Notes: generated by a model from the letters alone, not told the origin. Positions 42,619-53,275 are shown, counted from the stretch's first letter. The stretch is DNA of 64,000 nt from Desulfitobacterium_A nosdiversum (GCF_049860565.1 NZ_CP172056.1:2480001-2544000), one strand, 5' to 3'. Program-made: numbers and translations.

Positions 42619-43950
42619 ATGCGTGTTCTCTTTAAAAATGCTCATATTGTTACGATGAATCCGGCTCGGGAAATACTTCAAGGAGACTTGCTGACGGAGA
42701 ACGAAAAAATCGCAGCTGTTGGGGAAAGGATAACGGAAACGGCTGATCGTGTGATTGATCTTCAGGGGAAGATTCTGATTCCTGGTTTGATTCAGACACA
42801 CATTCATCTTTGTCAGACCTTGTTCCGGGGGCAGGCTGATGATTTAGAACTTTTAGATTGGCTGAAAAATAGGATTTGGCCTCTCGAGGGCGGGCACGAT
42901 CCCGAATCTCTCAGGGATTCGGCATTGCTTGGAATTGGGGAACTCTTTCTTGGCGGGACGACTGCGATAGTCGATATGGAAACCGTTCATCACACGGAAG
43001 CCGCTTTTGAGGCTATTCTCGATTCTGGGATAAGAGCACTTTCCGGAAAAGTCATGATGGATGATCCAAGTAAAGATATACCGGTTTCGCTTCACGAAAG
43101 TACTCAGGCTTCTCTTCAGGAAAGTGTTGATCTCTATGAAAAATATCATCTTCAGGGAAAAGGCCGTTTAGAAGTCGCATTTACTCCTCGGTTTGTAATC
43201 TCCTGTACCGATGATCTCCTTAAAGAAGTCTCAGAGATTGCCCATCTGAAGAACGCTTTTGTTCATACTCATGCTTCGGAAAATCGCAGTGAAATCCAGG
43301 TTGTAGAACGTACTCGTGGGATGAGAAATGTTGTCTATCTTGATCAAGTAGGTTTAACTGGTCCTCGTCTTATTTTGGCGCATTGTATTTGGCTTGATGA
43401 TATGGAAAAAGAGATTCTTCTGAACAGCCATACGCGTATATCGCATTGCCCTTCCTCAAATCTGAAATTGGCTTCAGGAATTGCGCCTATACCTGAACTG
43501 CTTCAACAGGGAGCTGAAATTTCCCTGGGAGCTGACGGAGCCCCCTGCAATAATAATTTGGATGGATTTCAGGAAATGCGCCTGGCTGCTCTCATTCAAA
43601 AGCCCCTCCATGGACCAACGGTAATGCCTGCTCAACAGATATTTGAGATGGCAACCATCTACGGAGCTCGTGCCATTGGCCATGAGCATGATTTGGGAAG
43701 CCTTGAGGTGGGGAAAAAAGCGGATCTTGCCGTTGTGAGTTTGGAAGGTTTGCATACCTGGCCTAATGAAAAGGTTGATCTTTATTCTCAGCTGGTTTAT
43801 CAAGCTCATGCTTCTGATGTAAGATTAACCATGGTGAATGGGCAAATTGTGATGCAGGACCGCGAATTACTGACCATAGATGTACCTCACTTAAAGCAGA
43901 GTGCTGCAAAGAGTTTAAAAAGGGTTCTGAATCGAGTCGGTCTTAGCTGA
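42619..43950 (+). CDS. amidohydrolase, MtaD/DadD-like deaminase
   Basis: A 443-residue metal-dependent hydrolase of the S-adenosylhomocysteine/methylthioadenosine deaminase type. Zinc ligands are visible: HIHLCQT (HxH), HTHASEN, ILAHC and LGADGAPCNN. It would deaminate 5'-methylthioadenosine, 5'-deoxyadenosine or SAH, which arise from SAM enzymes. The RBS CAGGAGG is strong. It is followed by a bidirectional terminator. Confidence 0.85.
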   Translation: MRVLFKNAHIVTMNPAREILQGDLLTENEKIAAVGERITETADRVIDLQGKILIPGLIQTHIHLCQTLFRGQADDLELLDWLKNRIWPLEGGHDPESLRDSALLGIGELFLGGTTAIVDMETVHHTEAAFEAILDSGIRALSGKVMMDDPSKDIPVSLHESTQASLQESVDLYEKYHLQGKGRLEVAFTPRFVISCTDDLLKEVSEIAHLKNAFVHTHASENRSEIQVVERTRGMRNVVYLDQVGLTGPRLILAHCIWLDDMEKEILLNSHTRISHCPSSNLKLASGIAPIPELLQQGAEISLGADGAPCNNNLDGFQEMRLAALIQKPLHGPTVMPAQQIFEMATIYGARAIGHEHDLGSLEVGKKADLAVVSLEGLHTWPNEKVDLYSQLVYQAHASDVRLTMVNGQIVMQDRELLTIDVPHLKQSAAKSLKRVLNRVGLS

Positions 43951-44017
43951 TAACAAATTACTTGGAAAAAAGGATTTTTGAGCCATAGAGTCGAATATCA
44001 TTTTGACCAGAAATAAA

Positions 44018-44048
44018 GAAAGGCTAGCCGGTCATTGGCTAGCCTTTC
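44018..44048. terminator. bidirectional terminator between the deaminase and DUF1540 genes
   Basis: A perfect 12-bp stem (44018-44029 with 44037-44048) whose arms are A- and T-rich at their ends, placed between convergent genes. Confidence 0.8.
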
Positions 44049-44058
44049 CTCATGCTTG

Positions 44059-44241
44059 TTAAGACAGACTTCCATTCGGAATAAAGGTAGCACAATCTGT
44101 CATTTCAGTCGTTTTAGCATTAGGGGCTTGAACTTCGATTTCTTGGGCATGGCAATGGTCTCCATCCCAGTAATGACAGGTGTTTACAACGCATTTAACC
44201 CCTTGAATATGGCTTTTAATTTTATCAACTCGTCCTGGCAT
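44059..44241 (-). CDS. DUF1540 family protein
   Basis: A 60-residue protein with the family pattern: four Cys (CVVNTC, HC and a late C) and the CHYWDGDHCHA core, probably a metal-binding knuckle. It ends in the typical TDCATFIP. DUF1540 proteins are common in spore-forming Clostridia and of unknown role. The AAAGGAGG RBS is clear. Confidence 0.85.
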   Translation of the reverse strand: MPGRVDKIKSHIQGVKCVVNTCHYWDGDHCHAQEIEVQAPNAKTTEMTDCATFIPNGSLS

Positions 44242-44357
44242 GTAATTTTCCTCCTTTAAGATTACTATTTTTTTCGGACAAGAACTATTTTTTGCTCTTT
44301 AATACAATTTATGAGTGGAAATTTTTTAATAAAATAAAAAACGAATAGGGGACAATG

Positions 44358-46763
44358 ATGGGTAAAATTCTTATTGTTGCGGAAAAACCGTCTCAAGCGC
44401 GTGAATACGCCAAAACCTTAGATGTTAAGGGAAAAGGTGACGGCTTTCTTCACAATGAACACTATATTATTACCTGGTGTATCGGTCATCTTCTTGAGTT
44501 AGACCGACCAGAGGAATATATGGACATCGAAAAAGTGGGCAAAAGATGGGGGCTGCACCGTCTCCCTGTTTTACCTCAAATTCAAAATTTTAAGCATCAA
44601 GTTAAAGCCTCAACCCGCAGCCAATATCAGGTTCTGGTCAAACTTTTGAAGTCCTCGGAAATCGATCATGTCATTTGCGGGACAGACGCCGATCGGGAGG
44701 GCCAGCTTCTTTTCCAAGAGATATGGGACACAGTGCAATGCCAAAAACCGTTGAAACGGCTTTGGATTTCTTCCTTAACCGGTGAAGCAATACGGGAAGG
44801 AATGAATAAGCTTCAGAGGGAAGAAGAGGTCAAGGGATTAGCCCAAGCGGGTTACGGCCGGAGTTACGCGGATTGGGATTTTGGTATGAATCTTACGGAA
44901 GGGTTTACCTCTTTGTTTGGAAGCTTTGATCCTGTACGTAAAAAGCCGAATGTAATTTCCATCGGCCGAGTTCAAACGCCAACCCTTGCTCTGGTTGTAG
45001 AGAGAGAATGGGAAATTGAGCAATTTAATCCGATTCAGTACTGTGAAGTTGAAGCGGATTTTGAAGCAAATGCTGGCTGCTACACAGGTAAGTGGATCGA
45101 TGACCCGACGAAGCAAGAGATGCAAGAGGAAAAATATGAATTAGATATGAAGCCGAACCAGCAGGCTTCGGAATTGACTGAACACGGATTAGACCGCATC
45201 AGAGCGGAAGAAATTGCAGCCAAAGTTAAAGGAAAGCAGGGAAGTATTTATTCCATCGAAGCAAAAGAGATTCAGGAACCTCATCCTTTGCTCTTTGATT
45301 TAACCTCGTTAACAGTGGCTGCTTCAAAACGCTTTGGAATGAGTGCTGAACAAGTACTCAAGACAGCACAATCGCTTTACGAAAAAAAAGCCATTACCTA
45401 CCCTCGGACGGACTGCAACTTTCTCCCTCCCGATATTCTTCCTAAACTTCCTGCCCATTTACAAGCTTTAAGAATAGAACCTTACAAAGCATGGGTTGAA
45501 GAGGCTGTGAAAAAAGATCTGCCGAAGGGAAAGAGGGTTATCAATCAAATTACCGCTCACCATGCGATTATTCCGACAACGGAAAGGGTATCTCCTGAGA
45601 AACTTTCCTTAGATGAAGGAAAACTGTGGGACATGATCGTCCGACGTTTCTTGGGTATTTGGTTTCCTCCGGCACGGTATGAGACAACCGTCGTTCTTAC
45701 GCAGGTGGAAGGTGAATATTTTCGGACAAGAGGAAAAGTTTTGCTTGAATTAGGGTGGAAAGATCTTCTTGGAGATACCGCGGATGAAGATACTTCTAAT
45801 CAGCCCAAACGACGCAGAGGCAAATCGAAAAAAAGGGAAGAGGGAGAGGACGGAGAAGCGGATTTCGTTGATTTACCGATTCTAAGTAACGGCGAGAGCA
45901 TTAAAACGCTTAAAGCTGTGATTAAAGAAAAAGAGACTAAACCTCCCAAACGCTATACTCAAGGAGATTTGCTGAAGGCAATGGAGAATGCCGGCAAAAA
46001 GGTTGAAGACGAACTGCTGCAGCAGCAACTCAAGGGCAAGGGTTTAGGGACTGTTGCAACACGCCCGGCGATTATTGAGAACTTACTGGATCGGGGCTAT
46101 TTATTACAGGAACATCGAACTCTGCATCCAACAGAAAAGGGAAAAGAACTCATTCGCCTGATTAAGGAAGAATTGCCCAAGGCTCAACTTTTAGTCAGTG
46201 CGGAAATGACAGGTCAGATGGAATATGAGCTTTCGCAAGTTGAGCAGGGAAAACAGGAATTAACAAACTATATGGTTCAAGTGGAAAATGCTATTCGCGA
46301 GATTCTGAATGAATTAAAGGTTTTTCAAAGTGCTTTTGGTAAGCGTCCTCTTGCGCTAGCACCCGTTAAGTCAAAAAGCAAGACCTCGAAAACAAAAAGC
46401 CGGAATAATTCTTCTTCAAAAACGGAATTAAAAGATCAGAAAGCTAAGCAGGAAGAGGCTGTTCAAGCTCAGGCACTAAGAGAAGTATTAGGAAGCTGTC
46501 CGCTTTGCGGCGGGGAAATCGTTGAAGGGAACAAAGGATACGGCTGTATGAATTATCGGCAAGGGTGTTCCTTTGTCGTTTGGAAAACTCCGATCTGCGG
46601 TAAGGTTCTTACTCCCGCCCAAATGAAAAAGCTTCTTAGCAAAGGAAAGACGGATTTAATCAAAGGGTTTCGCTCCAAAACAGGAAAAAACTTTTCAGCC
46701 TATCTGGTATGGCAGGAAGCAAGATCAAGCCAGCTCAAATTTATGTTTGACAAGGATACGTAA
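44358..46763 (+). CDS. topB: DNA topoisomerase III
   Basis: A type IA topoisomerase of about 801 residues that decatenates DNA with a Mg-dependent Tyr intermediate. The Toprim domain is visible (VAEKPSQAREYAK; acidic triad region GTDADREGQLLF), as is the catalytic Tyr in ITYPRTDCNF and the HHAIIPT segment. The C-terminus has a basic Lys/Ser-rich linker and one zinc ribbon (CPLCGG...CMNYRQGC). AGGGGA precedes the ATG at 44358 better than the ATG at 44355. A terminator follows. Confidence 0.92.
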   Translation: MGKILIVAEKPSQAREYAKTLDVKGKGDGFLHNEHYIITWCIGHLLELDRPEEYMDIEKVGKRWGLHRLPVLPQIQNFKHQVKASTRSQYQVLVKLLKSSEIDHVICGTDADREGQLLFQEIWDTVQCQKPLKRLWISSLTGEAIREGMNKLQREEEVKGLAQAGYGRSYADWDFGMNLTEGFTSLFGSFDPVRKKPNVISIGRVQTPTLALVVEREWEIEQFNPIQYCEVEADFEANAGCYTGKWIDDPTKQEMQEEKYELDMKPNQQASELTEHGLDRIRAEEIAAKVKGKQGSIYSIEAKEIQEPHPLLFDLTSLTVAASKRFGMSAEQVLKTAQSLYEKKAITYPRTDCNFLPPDILPKLPAHLQALRIEPYKAWVEEAVKKDLPKGKRVINQITAHHAIIPTTERVSPEKLSLDEGKLWDMIVRRFLGIWFPPARYETTVVLTQVEGEYFRTRGKVLLELGWKDLLGDTADEDTSNQPKRRRGKSKKREEGEDGEADFVDLPILSNGESIKTLKAVIKEKETKPPKRYTQGDLLKAMENAGKKVEDELLQQQLKGKGLGTVATRPAIIENLLDRGYLLQEHRTLHPTEKGKELIRLIKEELPKAQLLVSAEMTGQMEYELSQVEQGKQELTNYMVQVENAIREILNELKVFQSAFGKRPLALAPVKSKSKTSKTKSRNNSSSKTELKDQKAKQEEAVQAQALREVLGSCPLCGGEIVEGNKGYGCMNYRQGCSFVVWKTPICGKVLTPAQMKKLLSKGKTDLIKGFRSKTGKNFSAYLVWQEARSSQLKFMFDKDT

Positions 46764-46800
46764 TTAACAAGGATATGAAGTAAAAGAATGATTAAATTTT

Positions 46801-46841
46801 AACGCTTGAACGGAAAGCTGCTGTTCAAGCGTTAATTTTTT
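46801..46841 (+). terminator. terminator of topB
   Basis: An 11-bp perfect stem (46801-46811 with 46823-46833) and AATTTTTTG. Confidence 0.9.
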
Positions 46842-46938
46842 GTTCTAATGGGAATTGAAATGCTTAAACTGCCAAACACTATTGAGGATAAATCCCGTTG
46901 ATTTTCTATTCGTTTTATGAAGAGGAGCAAAATGATAG

Positions 46939-48309
46939 ATGAGCAGAGTGCGGAATAATCAAGAGCAATTAAAAAGAACGTTAACTGAGCGGCATGTTCA
47001 AATGATTGCACTTGGCGGAGCAATTGGAGTTGGACTCTTTTATGGATCCTCAACGACCATCAAAATGGCAGGACCGGCCATTACATTGGGCTATATTCTG
47101 GGAGGTTTAATTATTTTCATTATCATGCGTGCGCTAGGTGAAATGGCGGTCGCCGACCCGAGAGCAGGTTCTTTTAGCGCCTACGCATACCGTTATGTGG
47201 GACCTTTTGCAGGATTTCTAACAGGCTGGAACTACTGGTTTTTATGGATCGGCGCAGGAATGGCGGAGATCACAGCTCTCGGCATTTACGTGAATTTCTG
47301 GTTTCCGGGAGTGCCGCGCTGGCTCTCTGCCCTGGTTGCTTTAATAATTATGGCTTCGATAAACTTAATTAATGTGAAAGCCTTTGGCGAGTTTGAATTT
47401 TGGTTTGCTATCATTAAAGTTGCGGCGATCTTAGGCATGATTCTGTCCGGAATTATAATTATTCTAGGCATTGGGCCGGGGGGACGTCCTCTTGGGTTTA
47501 GTAATCTCTGGGCACATGGCGGTTTTTTGCCCAATGGAATATCAGGATTGATGCTTTCGTTAGTCATGGTCATGTTTTCTTTCGGTGGAGTAGAATTAGT
47601 CGGAATTACTGCCGGTGAAGCACAAAATCCAGAGCACACGATTCCTAAAGCTGTTAACAATGTCTTCTGGCGTGTGCTTATTTTCTATGTTGGTGCAATC
47701 GGAGTCATGATGGCGATTTACCCTTGGAATGAGATTGGAAGTCAGGGAAGTCCGTTCGTCCTGATTTTTGACAGAATTGGGATTCCGGCAGCAGCCACGA
47801 TCATCAACGGTGTTGTTATCACTGCGGCCCTATCCGCTTTTAACAGCGGTCTATTTAGTACTGGACGAATGCTGTATAATCTCGCTCTTCAAAATAATGC
47901 GCCTAAAATGTTTGCACAACTCAGTGAAACAGGTGTGCCGAGGAATGGCGTTCTTATTTCTTCCCTGATCATACTCCTAGTAGTTGCCCTCAATTACTTT
48001 ATACCTGGCCGAGTATTTATTATTGTTTCGGCAATTACCACCTTTGCAGTGGTCATAACATGGACAAGTATTCTTATCACTCAGTTGTATTTCCGAAAAG
48101 CTTTATCCGCAGAACAGATTAAGCAGCTAACCTTTAAAATGCCGGCGCATAAACTCTTATCTGGGTTCGCTCTTCTTTTTCTGGGAATGATTTTAGTACT
48201 GATGTATTTTATCCCGGATATGCGTTTTGCTCTAATTATAGGGCCGTTATGGCTGCTCCTTCTTTATATAAGCTTTCGGATGAAGAGTGCTCAGGCAGAA
48301 AATGCATAA
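46939..48309 (+). CDS. APC-family amino acid permease
   Basis: A 456-residue protein with twelve membrane segments. The opening ALGGAIGVGLFYGSS is the TM1 substrate loop of the amino acid transporter (AAT/GabP/ProY) group, and AYRYVGPFAGFLTGWNYW follows. It would import an amino acid with H+. It has a short leader and a weak RBS (AGAGGAGC, about ten bases upstream). The substrate is not readable. Confidence 0.82.
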   Translation: MSRVRNNQEQLKRTLTERHVQMIALGGAIGVGLFYGSSTTIKMAGPAITLGYILGGLIIFIIMRALGEMAVADPRAGSFSAYAYRYVGPFAGFLTGWNYWFLWIGAGMAEITALGIYVNFWFPGVPRWLSALVALIIMASINLINVKAFGEFEFWFAIIKVAAILGMILSGIIIILGIGPGGRPLGFSNLWAHGGFLPNGISGLMLSLVMVMFSFGGVELVGITAGEAQNPEHTIPKAVNNVFWRVLIFYVGAIGVMMAIYPWNEIGSQGSPFVLIFDRIGIPAAATIINGVVITAALSAFNSGLFSTGRMLYNLALQNNAPKMFAQLSETGVPRNGVLISSLIILLVVALNYFIPGRVFIIVSAITTFAVVITWTSILITQLYFRKALSAEQIKQLTFKMPAHKLLSGFALLFLGMILVLMYFIPDMRFALIIGPLWLLLLYISFRMKSAQAENA

Positions 48310-48483
48310 AGGAAGTCAGAAAAGATTAAGAAAGGGTTTTATTGATGACATCAATAGAATAAAATAAAGATAGAGCCTTAGTCTGGCGGCAGGTGAATAA
48401 GTACATTAAAAATGTGCCGAAAGCCTGAGCAGACTTTTGGTATCTTATTCGGTTTAACTTGGAACGTCGAGGGAGGGGATAAG

Positions 48484-49131
48484 GTGCTAAGCACTGCAGA
48501 AAATATGATCATAGCCTTACTCTTAATCCTTGTTTTTACCTTTTCCCGTAGACTTTTCGGACATAATGAATTGGACATAAAGACTAAAAGGCATTATCCT
48601 GAAAAACCAAAATCCTCTTTAAAAAATAAAGAACTGCGTTCTAAAGTAATGGATCGGTCACGATCAAAAGAGGTCATATCCAATCGAAGTAAAAACTACA
48701 GCCTAAAGAAACGAAAAACACGGATTAAAGCAAATGCAGATCGACCTGCTTCAGTTTTGCTTCATCCTCACACGCTCGAAAAGGCTAGAAAGGAATTCCT
48801 TGAATATGCCTCTTCTTTTAAAGGTCTCTATGAACCGCTCTATCAGGCGAGCCAAGATAATTTACGGGAATCAAGTCAGAATGAGCTGCTTAAGGCCTGG
48901 GAAGATAAGATTAAAGCTACCCATTCACAATATTTGGAGCTCATATGGGAAAATAGCGGATATCAATGGGCTTCTCGAAAAGGAATTGTTGGAAAAGCAT
49001 ATTGGGAGCTTTGGCTTAAACATTTAAAGGACTGTGGATTACAGCGTTCCCAAGAATCAGGCCAAATTTATTGGAGCCTTAATGGATGTATTCTGGAACA
49101 AAGCAATCACGAAAATGAGAAAAGCAGTTAG
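48484..49131 (+). CDS. membrane-anchored hypothetical protein
   Basis: A 215-residue protein with an N-terminal membrane segment (residues about 7-22), then a very basic Lys/Arg/Ser-rich stretch and a helical C-terminal half with many aromatic and acidic residues. I do not recognise it. The GTG at 48484 is chosen because GGGAGGGG lies five bases upstream. The ATG at 48412 has no RBS. Confidence 0.6.
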   Translation: MLSTAENMIIALLLILVFTFSRRLFGHNELDIKTKRHYPEKPKSSLKNKELRSKVMDRSRSKEVISNRSKNYSLKKRKTRIKANADRPASVLLHPHTLEKARKEFLEYASSFKGLYEPLYQASQDNLRESSQNELLKAWEDKIKATHSQYLELIWENSGYQWASRKGIVGKAYWELWLKHLKDCGLQRSQESGQIYWSLNGCILEQSNHENEKSS

Positions 49132-49183
49132 TGAGTTTGTATTGCTCAATCATAATTCATAGTCTATAATTAAAAAAATACTG

Positions 49184-49220
49184 GATAAGAACCCACCTTG
49201 TATTTTGGTGGGTTCTTATC
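49184..49220. terminator. bidirectional terminator before rmuC
   Basis: A 14-bp perfect stem (49184-49197 with 49207-49220, nine-base loop) between convergent genes. Confidence 0.8.
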
Positions 49221-49253
49221 TATAAACGATTTGGTATAATTATTAAAAGAGAT

Positions 49254-50537
49254 TTAATCTACTTCATCAGATGTGGCAGCGAGCATAGCTGAACTTTCTT
49301 CAACGGGTAAGGTTTGGACTTTCTTAAGCTTGCGTTCTATTGTTCGCGACTTTTGTGCAGCAGTATCAATGGTGTTACTCGCTTCTTGAAGTTTTTTCTG
49401 TGTTTTCTCGAGGATCTCGACAAACTTGCCGAATTCTGTTTTGACAGCGCCAAGAAGGTTCCATACTTCACTTGAGCGCTTTTCAATGGCCAGTGTTCGA
49501 AAACCCATTTGAAGGCTGTTAAGAAAGGCTGCAATTGTAGTTGGCCCTGAAATGACGATCTTATAATCATGCTGCAATTGATCACAAAGTCCGGGACGGC
49601 GGAGTACTTCAGCATAAAGGCCTTCGATCGGAAGAAAAAGGATTCCAAAATCAGTTGTATGAGGTGGATCGATGTACTTCATTCGAATAGATTTAGCCTC
49701 TGTTTTTATGCGGTTTTCAAGGGCCTTTCCGGCTTCTTCAATAGCCGAAAGATCCCCTTTATCTTGTGCTTCCAGGAGACGTTCATAATCCTCCAGCGGA
49801 AATTTAGCATCAACAGGCAGCCAGACAATCCCATTATTCCCATCCTTGGCAGGCAGTTTAATTGCAAATTCTACGCGATCGTTACTTCCGCATTTAGTGG
49901 CTACATTAAGCGCATATTGCTCGGGAGTCAGGATTTGTTCAAGAAGATTGCCGAGTTGAACTTCACCCCAGATTCCTCGGGTTTTAACATTGCTTAATAC
50001 TTTTTTCAGGTCTCCAACACCGGAGGCAAGATTTTGCATTTCACCCAGCCCTTTATGGACCATTTCTAAGCGTTCACTGACGAGTTTAAACGATTCACCT
50101 AATCGTTGTTCTAAAGTTGAGGTCAATTTTTCGTCGACAGTAAGGCGCATCTGTTCAAGCTTTTGAGAGTTATCTTGCTGGAGATGGAGCAAACGATCTT
50201 CTACTGTTTTACGTAATGACTCTAATTTCTGCTCATTGGTTTGGGTTAGCTGATTCATCTGACGAGCAAAAATATCTAACTGGTTTCGTTCAAGATTTGC
50301 AATTTCCGCCATGCGTGCAAGAACGGAATCATTAAATTGTTTAAGGGATTGACCTTGTTCCTCTCGAGACATTCGTATACTTTGGCTTGTTTCTTCGCGA
50401 TTGCGGGCAATTTCATCGGAAATAGCTCTGATTTGACGATCAAGATTTAAATGCGCTAAATGATTCCAAAGGATAATTAAGAAGATTAGAGTAATAGCAC
50501 TAAGACATGTTAAAGCAATAAGAAAAAATTCGGTCAC
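49254..50537 (-). CDS. rmuC: DNA recombination protein RmuC
   Basis: A 427-residue protein with an N-terminal membrane anchor (residues about 5-25), a long coiled-coil (about 30-160) and the RmuC nuclease-like domain (NVKTRGIWGEVQLGNLLEQIL, FLPIEGLYAEVLR). RmuC proteins limit DNA inversions between short repeats, probably as a nuclease. The GTG start has GGAGGG seven bases upstream. Confidence 0.9.
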   Translation of the reverse strand: MTEFFLIALTCLSAITLIFLIILWNHLAHLNLDRQIRAISDEIARNREETSQSIRMSREEQGQSLKQFNDSVLARMAEIANLERNQLDIFARQMNQLTQTNEQKLESLRKTVEDRLLHLQQDNSQKLEQMRLTVDEKLTSTLEQRLGESFKLVSERLEMVHKGLGEMQNLASGVGDLKKVLSNVKTRGIWGEVQLGNLLEQILTPEQYALNVATKCGSNDRVEFAIKLPAKDGNNGIVWLPVDAKFPLEDYERLLEAQDKGDLSAIEEAGKALENRIKTEAKSIRMKYIDPPHTTDFGILFLPIEGLYAEVLRRPGLCDQLQHDYKIVISGPTTIAAFLNSLQMGFRTLAIEKRSSEVWNLLGAVKTEFGKFVEILEKTQKKLQEASNTIDTAAQKSRTIERKLKKVQTLPVEESSAMLAATSDEVD

Positions 50538-50609
50538 CGTTTTCCCTCCAAATGTATTAGAATCAATTCCGGTCTCTTTACTTTATCATGGACAAGGAGA
50601 TAATGCAAA

Positions 50610-51323
50610 ATGAAACGATCCCTGCGCTATTTAATTCATAGTGCTCCCGTAATATTGCCTGCATTAGGTGTGGTGCTAGGCTCAGTCGGTTATTATATTA
50701 ATCATAATCTACCGATCAAATATGAATTTCAAGCATGGGTTGTCATTACCATTGTCTTAATATTTAACGGAATTATTCTCGGTTCGATTGTAAGGTCGTT
50801 AGCGCTTCGAGCAACCTTGGATTCATTAACGGGGTTAGGAAATAGAGGAATGTTCTATTTAGACTTGAAGAATGAAACCCATAAATATCTAAAAGGCGCT
50901 CAATCTGTGTTTTCTTTGGCTTTGATTGACGTGGATAATTTTAAGGCTGTAAACGACCGCTATGGCCACCCGGCCGGAGATAGTGTGCTCAGACAATTAG
51001 CTTCTATTTTTGAAAACAGTATTCGCGTCTCTGATGCGGTTGTGCGCTGGGGAGGAGAGGAGTTTGCCATTATTTTATCCAATACGGGTCACGATGGGGC
51101 GGTTGCCTTTCTCGAGAGAATTCGCGGGATCGTAGAAAAGCACGATTTCGGACAGGAGGTTCAGTCTCAGCCAATTACAGTGAGCGTTGGCGTGGTTTCT
51201 TTAAAAGATCTAAAATTCAAAAAGGACGAAAATGAAATTGAAAGCGATGTTGTTGAATTTGCAGATAAAGCCCTTTATCAGGCCAAAATAACGAAGAATT
51301 GTGTTATCGCTTATGGGCATTGA
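50610..51323 (+). CDS. membrane diguanylate cyclase (GGDEF)
   Basis: A 237-residue protein with two membrane segments (about 12-28 and 42-65) and a GGDEF domain (about 70-235). The active site reads RWGGEEF. RVSD lies five residues before it, which is a complete I-site for product inhibition. It would make c-di-GMP from GTP; no EAL domain or sensory domain is present beyond the membrane helices. The RBS is GACAAGGAG. Confidence 0.9.
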   Translation: MKRSLRYLIHSAPVILPALGVVLGSVGYYINHNLPIKYEFQAWVVITIVLIFNGIILGSIVRSLALRATLDSLTGLGNRGMFYLDLKNETHKYLKGAQSVFSLALIDVDNFKAVNDRYGHPAGDSVLRQLASIFENSIRVSDAVVRWGGEEFAIILSNTGHDGAVAFLERIRGIVEKHDFGQEVQSQPITVSVGVVSLKDLKFKKDENEIESDVVEFADKALYQAKITKNCVIAYGH

Positions 51324-51405
51324 AGTTATTAAGACGTAAGACTTGAAGTCTGACCAAATTTGATTAAAATATAATATGGAAAACTTTTCAGGAGGCACAT
51401 AAGAA

Positions 51406-53247
51406 ATGAGTACAACAGAAACTAAAGAATTTCAAACCGAAATCCGGCAATTGCTGGATATTGTCATCAACTCTTTGTACACAGACCGTGAGATCTTTTT
51501 GCGCGAACTCGTCTCAAATGCTTCGGATGCAATGGAGAAAGTCCGCTTTCAGCAGCTGTCTGGCCAGGATATTTTGGCTAAAGACATCCCGCTCGAGATT
51601 CAGATCACAACGAATGAAGATGAGCATACCCTGACTATTACGGATGCAGGGATTGGCATGACAAAGGATGAATTAACTGAGAATCTCGGAACAATCGCTC
51701 ATTCAGGCTCCAAAGCTTTTATTCAAAACCTTGCCGAGTCTGGAGACAAAAAAGATATGAATTTGATTGGTCAGTTCGGGGTAGGGTTTTACTCAGCCTT
51801 CATGGCGGCAGAAAAAGTAACGCTCTATACGCGGTCCTATCGGCCGGAAGCTAAAAGCTATATCTGGGAATCCGAGGGTAAAGGAAGCTATACGATTGAA
51901 GAGACGGATCCTTTAACACGAGGCACGCGATTAGTTCTTCATTTGAAGAAGGATGCCGAAGAGTTTGCAAAACCTGAAACCGTTAAACGAATCATTAAGC
52001 AGTATTCCAGCTTTGTTCCTTATCCGGTCAGCGTGAACGGCGAAAAAGTAAACACGGTCCAAGCCCTTTGGACTAAAAACAAAAATGAGATCAGTGATGA
52101 AGACTACAATGAATTCTATAAATTTATCGCCAATGCCTATGATGGACCCCGCTTCCGCCTTCATTTCTCTTCAGACGCACCGATTAATATTAATGCGCTT
52201 TTATTTGTTCCGCATGATAATATCGAAAAATTTGGGTTCGGCCGCATGGATGCGGGCGTAAATCTTTACTGCAAGAAGGTCTTAATTCAAGAGCAAGCCA
52301 AAGATATTCTTCCTGAATGGCTCCGGTTTGTACGGGGTGTTGTCGACAGCGAAGAACTGCCTTTGAATATTTCGCGGGAAACGATGCAGGACAGTGCCTT
52401 AGTTGCGAAATTAAACAAAGTGGTGACAACGCGTTTCCTAAAATATCTTGAGGAACAGGCGAAAAATGAACCTGAAAAATACAAAGAGTTTTGGGATGAA
52501 TTTGGGATCTTCCTAAAGGAAGGGGCTGCGAACGATTTTACACATCGGACGGAGCTGATGAAACTTCTGCGTTTTGAATCCTCCAAGACTGAAGCCGACA
52601 AGATTATGTCGTTGAGTGACTATGTAGGCCGGATGAAGGAAGGTCAGGAAGCCATTTACTATGTCAACGGTCCGAGCCGTGAGGTTATTGAAGCGGGACC
52701 GTATCTTGAAGTTTTCCGGAATAAGGATTACGAAGTCATTTACACACGTGATGCGATTGATGACTATGTCTTGAATACGATCGGCGAATTTGAAGGTAAA
52801 AAATTAATATCAGCGGATCAAGCTGATCTCAATCTTACAGAAGAGAATCAAACCGAAAATAAAACGGGTTTGGAAGGAGAAGAACTTAAGTCCTTTAATG
52901 AATGGCTGAAGGGAATTCTGGGAACAAAAGTCACTGAAGTCCGTGAATCAAAGCGTCTTGTCGACAGCCCTGCAATTATGCTTAGTCCTTTTGGATCGCA
53001 CAGTATGCAGCGGATGATGCAGCTGGTAAATCATAACTTGCAGGATGTTGCTCCCGGTATATTGGAAATCAATCCCAAACATGCGTTGATTCTCCGACTT
53101 AATGAACTGCGCCAGAAGGAGGATTCCTTCGCGCAATTGGCAGCTGAACAATTATTTGCTAATGCTCAAATTGCAGCTGGGATTATTGTGGATCCCCGGG
53201 GGATGGTTGCACGTCTTAATGATATTCTTGAAAAAGCATTGGGATAA
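51406..53247 (+). CDS. htpG: HSP90-family chaperone HtpG
   Basis: A 613-residue HSP90. The N-terminal ATPase has LRELVSNASDA, DAGIGMTKDEL and GQFGVGFYSAF; the middle domain has the SREMLQ-like ISRETMQDS; and the C-terminal dimer domain is complete. It assists client protein folding in the cytoplasm. The RBS AGGAGG is strong. A -10-like TATAAT sits at 51370-51375 with no convincing -35, and I see no CIRCE element. Confidence 0.95.
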   Translation: MSTTETKEFQTEIRQLLDIVINSLYTDREIFLRELVSNASDAMEKVRFQQLSGQDILAKDIPLEIQITTNEDEHTLTITDAGIGMTKDELTENLGTIAHSGSKAFIQNLAESGDKKDMNLIGQFGVGFYSAFMAAEKVTLYTRSYRPEAKSYIWESEGKGSYTIEETDPLTRGTRLVLHLKKDAEEFAKPETVKRIIKQYSSFVPYPVSVNGEKVNTVQALWTKNKNEISDEDYNEFYKFIANAYDGPRFRLHFSSDAPININALLFVPHDNIEKFGFGRMDAGVNLYCKKVLIQEQAKDILPEWLRFVRGVVDSEELPLNISRETMQDSALVAKLNKVVTTRFLKYLEEQAKNEPEKYKEFWDEFGIFLKEGAANDFTHRTELMKLLRFESSKTEADKIMSLSDYVGRMKEGQEAIYYVNGPSREVIEAGPYLEVFRNKDYEVIYTRDAIDDYVLNTIGEFEGKKLISADQADLNLTEENQTENKTGLEGEELKSFNEWLKGILGTKVTEVRESKRLVDSPAIMLSPFGSHSMQRMMQLVNHNLQDVAPGILEINPKHALILRLNELRQKEDSFAQLAAEQLFANAQIAAGIIVDPRGMVARLNDILEKALG

Positions 53248-53275
53248 GACTGTGTTGCATTAAATAGCAGATATC